From positions 62,001-126,000 of IMG/VR virus record IMGVR_UViG_3300012985_000006: a stretch of DNA of 64,000 bases. One strand, 5' to 3'. Below are positions 60,034 through 64,000 of the stretch, piece after piece. Position 1 is the first letter of the stretch; every line of letters starts with the position of its first letter. Source of the DNA: a virus. Made by a program: the position numbers and the translations under genes. The notes under the pieces were generated by a model that was not told the DNA's origin, did not search any database, and saw nothing but the letters and a program-made list of their open reading frames with translations.

Positions 60034-60468
60034 TCAAGTCAGCAGGCGTATGTAAAAAGTCAGAGCCGCCCCTGAGACATTCGTAATGGAGGTCTGGGTG
60101 AAAGTCTCATTGTGGACGATATCCACCGTTCCCGTAGCATCCACCCAGTTGGAACTCACTTTTTTCAACACATACACTGAAGGCGGAAATCCGAATCCGT
60201 GATTCAAGACGACCGACGCCCCGTTGTTGATCAGTTGGGAGTCTTCAAGCTTCAGCTTACCTGCTGCCAAGAAGGCCTTGATGTCTCCCGACAGGACGCT
60301 TCGCAACACTTCTGAGGTGTTGGGCAAGTACACGCTGTGTCCTGCCCCAAGATAGCGTTCTTCTCCCCTCCGGCCCTCAGTTTGAGAGGCGGGGGTAAAC
60401 TTCAGATCTCGTAAGTGGAGCGTGCCCTGAGAGATGTTGGTGACCTTCACATCAGGGCACGGCCACAA
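60034..60468 (-). CDS. Hypothetical beta-rich protein after VWA gene
   Basis: The product has 144 residues from TTG at 60468; the Shine-Dalgarno is weak and no ATG is available. It has VTNISQGTLHLRDLKF, a HSVYLPNTSEVLRSVLSGDI strand pair and a T/S-rich end (NETFTQTSITNVSGAALTFY). No family is known to me. The gene lies between the VWA protein and rtcB, with a nine-base gap to the VWA gene. It may be a virion or accessory protein. Confidence 0.5.
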   Translation of the reverse strand: MWPCPDVKVTNISQGTLHLRDLKFTPASQTEGRRGEERYLGAGHSVYLPNTSEVLRSVLSGDIKAFLAAGKLKLEDSQLINNGASVVLNHGFGFPPSVYVLKKVSSNWVDATGTVDIVHNETFTQTSITNVSGAALTFYIRLLT

Positions 60469-60477
60469 GTAGAAGGT

Positions 60478-62022
60478 TTACTTCACTGTTGGGGGAATTT
60501 GGTCCGGATCCCCCATAGCGATCACTGCGTCAACAGGGATCAATTGAGGAGTCTCAGGAATGATGATCGAGGGTGTTTTGGTGATCTCCACCACAGCAGG
60601 TACTTGAGACCACAATCGGGCAGCGACGTCCAAAGGAACAGCCGCAACCGCCACCTCAGGGGCCTCCACGAAGTTCGATACCGTCTGGGTCATCGAGGCA
60701 TTCCCTAGACTGACATCGCAAAAACTGAGATCCTGCAACGCCTCAGCATCCATACTGGAGGCTCCGAACGCCCTCGTACCCCCGACCTTCATGCTGCTCA
60801 GATAACCACCACTAGTATCGTACAAGCCCTTTGACGACACCTTGTGCTGGACTGACGCCGCCACCCTAGCAGTGTTGTGATGACCACGATTCTGAACCAA
60901 ATTTGCCGTATTGGCCATAATCTGGGCCGCCGCCTCGAACTGCCCCTTCTTGGCTTGTTCCTCGGCCTCCAGCTGAGCCCGCACCACTTGAGCCAAAGCC
61001 ACAATGGCATCCAACTCCTTGTTGGGCTCCTTCTGAGCATCCTCCGCCGAGACAAACTGGGCCTTCACCTTGGCCTCAATCGACTTGGTTTCCCTCTGAC
61101 CTTCTGAGGTAATGACCTGATAGGTGGTCTTGACATCGAAGATGTTGACCGCTCTGGGTCCAGCCTTCCCCTGCTTGAGTTTGACATCAAAGACGAAGTG
61201 TCTGGTCTCTTCTGCCAAGATGTCAGGAAACTGGAACTCTGCCTCTCCCAATACGTTCTTGGTAACCACCACATCCGTCACAGCCTTTTCGACGGGATGT
61301 CCCGCCAAAGGATTGATCTCAACCAGGATGTTCTGAGCGTAGGTGCTCAATAGGCCGCCCAGCTCTCGTCCGAAAGCCGTCAAGGCGTCGTCAGGATCCT
61401 GCACGTAGGCGTAGTTACCACTTCCTTCTTGGGCAAAGTTGGTCAAGAAGTCCTGATCGCAGGAACCGTTCACCGTCCCCGTCGACCCATATCCGAAGGC
61501 GCTAACGGTGGTGGAGCCTAGGCTGCTTTTCAGCAATTTGAGGATTTGAGACTTGTCTGTAACCCCCACATTCGGCTCCCCGTCCGTAAACAGGATGATT
61601 CGCTTGATGTACTTGGGGCTCAGATCCAACCCCTCCACCATCTTGAGCGCCTCAAGAAATCCGTCAGTCAGGTTAGTGCTACCCATGGGTCTGAGTTTAC
61701 TCACCAGGTTCTTGAACTGGGTTTTCACCTCGGCTGTCACCTGTTGAGGTTTCATCAGTTTGTGGATGCTGCTTTCAAAGCCTATCAGGCCAACAATATC
61801 CCCAGGCTGGAGCTGATCGATCAGCTTAAGCAGACTCTTCTTAGCGTATTCGAGCTTAGCTCCTGACATCGAGCCTGAGAGGTCAATGACCGGCAACACG
61901 CAGATAGAGGGCCTCTTGGTCGCCCAATCGGATGCAGGGGCAGTGATGGACACCACCAAATGGGTTTGGTTGTCCTTGGAATGATCGTATTTTTGGTTGG
62001 TTAGTCGCGCTTGAATTTCCAC
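60478..62022 (-). CDS. VWA-domain protein
   Basis: I prefer a GTG at 62022, with GGAG eight bases upstream, giving 514 residues; the frame is open to a TTG at 62148. A von Willebrand factor A domain has the complete MIDAS: VIDLSGSMSG, GSTNLTDG and LFTDGEPN. After it, a beta-rich region resembles a domain often found with VWA (VVTKNVLGEAEFQFPDILAE). A helical region rich in Q, A and E (about 400-440) and a C-terminal low-complexity tail follow. VWA proteins in phages and neighbourhoods with RtcB or MoxR act in complex assembly. No MoxR ATPase is seen here. Confidence 0.85.
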   Translation of the reverse strand: MEIQARLTNQKYDHSKDNQTHLVVSITAPASDWATKRPSICVLPVIDLSGSMSGAKLEYAKKSLLKLIDQLQPGDIVGLIGFESSIHKLMKPQQVTAEVKTQFKNLVSKLRPMGSTNLTDGFLEALKMVEGLDLSPKYIKRIILFTDGEPNVGVTDKSQILKLLKSSLGSTTVSAFGYGSTGTVNGSCDQDFLTNFAQEGSGNYAYVQDPDDALTAFGRELGGLLSTYAQNILVEINPLAGHPVEKAVTDVVVTKNVLGEAEFQFPDILAEETRHFVFDVKLKQGKAGPRAVNIFDVKTTYQVITSEGQRETKSIEAKVKAQFVSAEDAQKEPNKELDAIVALAQVVRAQLEAEEQAKKGQFEAAAQIMANTANLVQNRGHHNTARVAASVQHKVSSKGLYDTSGGYLSSMKVGGTRAFGASSMDAEALQDLSFCDVSLGNASMTQTVSNFVEAPEVAVAAVPLDVAARLWSQVPAVVEITKTPSIIIPETPQLIPVDAVIAMGDPDQIPPTVK

Positions 62023-62263
62023 GGGAAATGCTCCGTTACTGGGATGATACCCAAAATCGAAGATCAGCAGAGCCCGGAAACATTCCAGGGTCAGAAGTTC
62101 TTCGTAAACAGTCGAGGAATCACCTTTTGATGTAGGCCTAAGCCTCAAATCGAGGGTATTCCAGAGTCGGTTGCTATCGGCCTTCCCAAACCCGAAGGTG
62201 CGGACTGCCTACACGAAGAACCCAAGCCCTAGGGCGCGGTCCATCTAATGGTCATATACACCA
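62023..62263. other. Divergent intergenic region
   Basis: About 240 bases lie between the minus-strand VWA gene and a plus-strand gene. There are GGGCGCGGTCC and GCGGACTGCC stretches that can form a GC-rich hairpin around 62200-62245, and an A/T patch TCATATACA at 62252. It is the only head-to-head promoter region in the window. I see no clear -35/-10 pairs. Confidence 0.4.
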
Positions 62264-62554
62264 TTGCGAAAAGGATCGCAACATCTTTTTTACACCCACT
62301 CTTATGTGGGAACCCGACGGACAGAATCGAAGAGCAAGCTGATTCTCCGTATCACCAAAGCATTGGAAGATCGGGACACCCTCATCCCCTGTAAAGCCTG
62401 CAATGGGGATGGAAAACGTCTCATGGAATACCCCAAAGGGGGTTACCGGATGATCCAGTGCAAATGGTGCGATGCTGGATTCACCGATAAAACCACGGCA
62501 GCCATGTTCCGAAGATGGCTCAACATTGTGAGGATAAATGACCCCTCTAAGTGA
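62264..62554 (+). CDS. Zinc-finger (DnaJ CR-like) small protein, plus strand
   Basis: The product is up to 96 residues. The start is uncertain: TTG at 62264, or GTG at 62306, both without a clear site. It has CKACNGDGKRLM and later CKWCDAGFTD, i.e. two C-x2-C-x-G-x-G-like knuckles as in the DnaJ zinc-binding region. The C-terminus is helical and basic (AAMFRRWLNIVRI). Single-copy CxxCxGxG mini-proteins are common in phages, with no known role. It is one of two plus-strand genes in the window. Confidence 0.6.
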   Translation: MRKGSQHLFYTHSYVGTRRTESKSKLILRITKALEDRDTLIPCKACNGDGKRLMEYPKGGYRMIQCKWCDAGFTDKTTAAMFRRWLNIVRINDPSK

Positions 62555-62867
62555 ATTGGATGCGGTGTTCGTGACCCATACTCCGACCGGTTTCTATTGC
62601 GATCGGTCTTTTGGCGAAGCCCAGGGGATCCTATTCCTCTGTCCTAGCTGCTACCGTAAGAACGGAAACTCCGACATTGGAGTACATAGTGTTCTGGTTT
62701 GGTTCAAAGACAGAGGAGTGCCGGACACTGCCGAGCCTTTGGCTCGTTGGCAGCTATCCGGCACCTCTATGGCGGACGTCACCATCACACCCAGCATCAA
62801 CCTGGCGACCGACGAACATAGCCGTGATGAGTGGCACGGCTATGTTACGAACGGGCACGCTACCTGA
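62538..62867 (+). CDS. Small phage protein with CPSC motif, plus strand
   Basis: The product is 109 residues, ATG 62538 behind GAGGAT, overlapping the previous gene end. It contains FLCPSCYRKNGNSDIGVHSV, then ARWQLSGTSM, ADVTITPSINL and EWHGYVTNGHAT. The W-x-x-S-G, D-[VL]-T-[IL]-x-P-S-I and W-H-G-x-[VI]-T-x-G pattern recurs in small phage proteins of unknown function. It ends at 62867, directly against the stop of the minus-strand HNH gene (62868), so the two transcripts converge without a spacer. Confidence 0.65.
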   Translation: MTPLSELDAVFVTHTPTGFYCDRSFGEAQGILFLCPSCYRKNGNSDIGVHSVLVWFKDRGVPDTAEPLARWQLSGTSMADVTITPSINLATDEHSRDEWHGYVTNGHAT

Positions 62868-63461
62868 TCAAGCCACTTTGGCTTTGGTGATGTACGGATC
62901 CCACTCAGGCGGAGCTTTCCGCGCATCAATGTAGGGCTCGTTCATCGGCAGCACAGCGGGCTTGACCGGCACTTTCAGGAGGTGCATTCCGCTGTCTGCG
63001 AGCAGCAGATTACCCTTCCGATCATTACACGGGTAGCAAGCCATCACGATATTCGGCCAATCGGTCTTTCCACCTTTTGAACGAGGGAGAACGTGATCGT
63101 AGTTGAGCTGAGACATCGGGAGCTTGGTCCCGCAGTATTGGCAGGTGAAATCGTCTCGAAGACACACGTTGATCTTTGAGAACTTGATCCCACTCTTAAC
63201 CTTGTTCAACTTGCGACGCAGAACCGCCACCGCCGGAACCTTCATATCGAAGGACTCCATGTCGGTCCCAATCACCTGGCGCAAAGCTGTACGCAGCTCT
63301 TTGAAGGTACTCAGGGTCTGACGATCGATATGAGCGATCACCTCATCGTACTGGACAATGACTTCCAGTTTTCCTGCAAACATGCGGGTCACTGCGTCTT
63401 TCCAGTCAACGATTTCGTGCGGCCTGTAGTGCTGGTTGAGTATAAGCGTCTGCGTGAACAT
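62868..63461 (-). CDS. HNH endonuclease
   Basis: The product has 197 residues, ATG 63461. It starts MFTQTLILNQHYRPHEIVDW, and residues about 120-160 contain DDFTCQYCGTKLPM, LNYDHVLPRSKGG and WPNIVMACYPCNDRKGN, a complete HNH site with two CxxC zinc knuckles. This belongs to the wide group of McrA-like HNH proteins found in many bacteria and phages. It may act in packaging, DNA defence or mobility, with no direct evidence here. Confidence 0.88.
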   Translation of the reverse strand: MFTQTLILNQHYRPHEIVDWKDAVTRMFAGKLEVIVQYDEVIAHIDRQTLSTFKELRTALRQVIGTDMESFDMKVPAVAVLRRKLNKVKSGIKFSKINVCLRDDFTCQYCGTKLPMSQLNYDHVLPRSKGGKTDWPNIVMACYPCNDRKGNLLLADSGMHLLKVPVKPAVLPMNEPYIDARKAPPEWDPYITKAKVA

Positions 63462-63529
63462 CTGTACCTACTTCACTTTACGTCCTCTTTGGGCTCAAAT
63501 ATAACCCATTGGATCCTGATTTGCATCCA

Positions 63530-63564
63530 AATTGTGGGCCTACTACCGTAGTAGACCCACAATT
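63530..63564. terminator. Long inverted repeat, possible terminator
   Basis: AATTGTGGGCCTACTAC pairs with GTAGTAGACCCACAATT around one central base, with one internal mismatch. It lies just past the HNH stop at 63568. No clear T-run follows on the minus strand, so it may be a weak or bidirectional terminator or an RNA-processing site. Confidence 0.55.
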
Positions 63565-63567
63565 GGT

Positions 63568-64000
63568 TTACCGACTACGCTGATTCTGATTCAGGGGGAT
63601 GTTGGCCAAAGTAGGCAAAATAGCCTGATTGGCTTCCTTCTGGGCAGGCGTCAGATTGGCCGACACCTTCAGGTAGTGATGGCTTTCCAACCATTTATCG
63701 TACGGAAGATTGCCACGGGTCTTGTTGCATTTACGGCAGGCCGACAAGAGATTGGCCTCGATACTAGGACCTCCCACCTCCCAAAGGACCAAGTGGTCAA
63801 CCGTCAGGGGGATGCCTTCCTTCCCGCCTTTACCGCAATAACGGCAAGTGTAGCCGTCCCTAGCAAAGACCTTCCAAGCAATCGAAGACTCGATATTTCG
63901 CTGGCTCTTCCTAGTAATGATCTTGGCTAAGGTTCCGTCGGAAGCCTTGGAAAGGATCTCGGTCTCCAACAGGTCGGTCTGGCGGAGGAAAGTCTCCCAT
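63568..64000 (-). CDS. HNH endonuclease, 5' end beyond window
   Basis: The frame is open from base 64000 to TAA at 63568, so the true start lies beyond the window. At least 143 residues are seen. A basic helix (IITRKSQRNIESSIAWKVFA) leads to DGYTCRYCGKGGKEGIPLTV, DHLVLWEVGGPSIEANLLSA and CRKCNKTRGNL, a full HNH fold with CxxC knuckles. The next gene downstream is also an HNH endonuclease, of a different type. Confidence 0.85.
   Translation of the reverse strand, partial: WETFLRQTDLLETEILSKASDGTLAKIITRKSQRNIESSIAWKVFARDGYTCRYCGKGGKEGIPLTVDHLVLWEVGGPSIEANLLSACRKCNKTRGNLPYDKWLESHHYLKVSANLTPAQKEANQAILPTLANIPLNQNQRSR

Noticed and set aside
62160-62263. Possible tRNA in the divergent region
   Set aside because: A GC-rich stem is visible but no T-loop, anticodon loop or acceptor end fits a tRNA cloverleaf. 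I saw no tRNA anywhere in the window by reading.

Overview
This window looks like part of a large tailed-bacteriophage (Caudoviricetes) genome. Nearly every gene is on the minus strand and packed end to end, often with ATGA, GTGA, TTGA or TGATG stop/start overlaps. A head-assembly block (terminase, portal, prohead protease, scaffold-like protein, major capsid protein) shares the strand with a large replication, recombination and nucleotide-metabolism block. I saw no ribosomal genes, tRNAs or integrase. The host cannot be named. Bacterial-type parts (Pol III clamp loader, NAD+ ligase, RecD2, RuvC, GroEL) and many TTG/GTG starts point to a phage that carries much of its own replisome. Both window ends cut through genes.

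Transcription runs right to left. From 64000 down to about 54600 there are two HNH endonucleases, a two-gene plus-strand island (62264-62867), a VWA-domain protein, the RNA ligase RtcB, an HNH homing-type endonuclease behind a hairpin, many small accessory genes (one, 56141-56320, carries the family-A DNA polymerase motif-A signature) and a DEDD exonuclease. From 54600 to 41460 come GroEL, a membrane protein, zinc ribbons, the clamp-loader subunits delta-prime (HolB) and delta (HolA), class I ribonucleotide reductase (NrdB, NrdA), NAD+ DNA ligase, ThyX and a RecD2 helicase. From 41460 to 30600 come an SSB-like protein, RuvC, a RecA-type recombinase, the N-half of Rad50/SbcC, SbcD/Mre11, a Cas4-like Fe-S nuclease, a coiled-coil protein, a beta-clamp-like protein, the C-half of Rad50/SbcC and a Toprim primase core. 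From 30600 to 26240 come a degenerate metallopeptidase, DnaX, a NusG/5'-3' exonuclease fusion and a sigma-region-4-like protein, closed by a terminator.

From 26160 down to 5658 is the head block in the usual order: small virion genes, putative small and then large terminase, three tandem paralogues, portal, a very long low-complexity protein, prohead protease, Q/E-rich scaffold-like protein, decoration-like protein and major capsid protein, then a strong terminator. Below it are a LAGLIDADG homing endonuclease, a zinc metallopeptidase, uracil-DNA glycosylase and small unknown genes.

The genes suggest self-sufficient, recombination-linked DNA replication with its own clamp, clamp loader, recombination nucleases, ligase and dNTP supply. 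A DNA polymerase catalytic subunit and replicative helicase are not in the window and are presumably elsewhere. The most unusual items are the NusG-KOW/FEN fusion, the Rad50 split at its zinc hook into separated genes, the orphan Pol A motif-A mini-gene, and a complete bacterial clamp-loader/clamp set in a phage.
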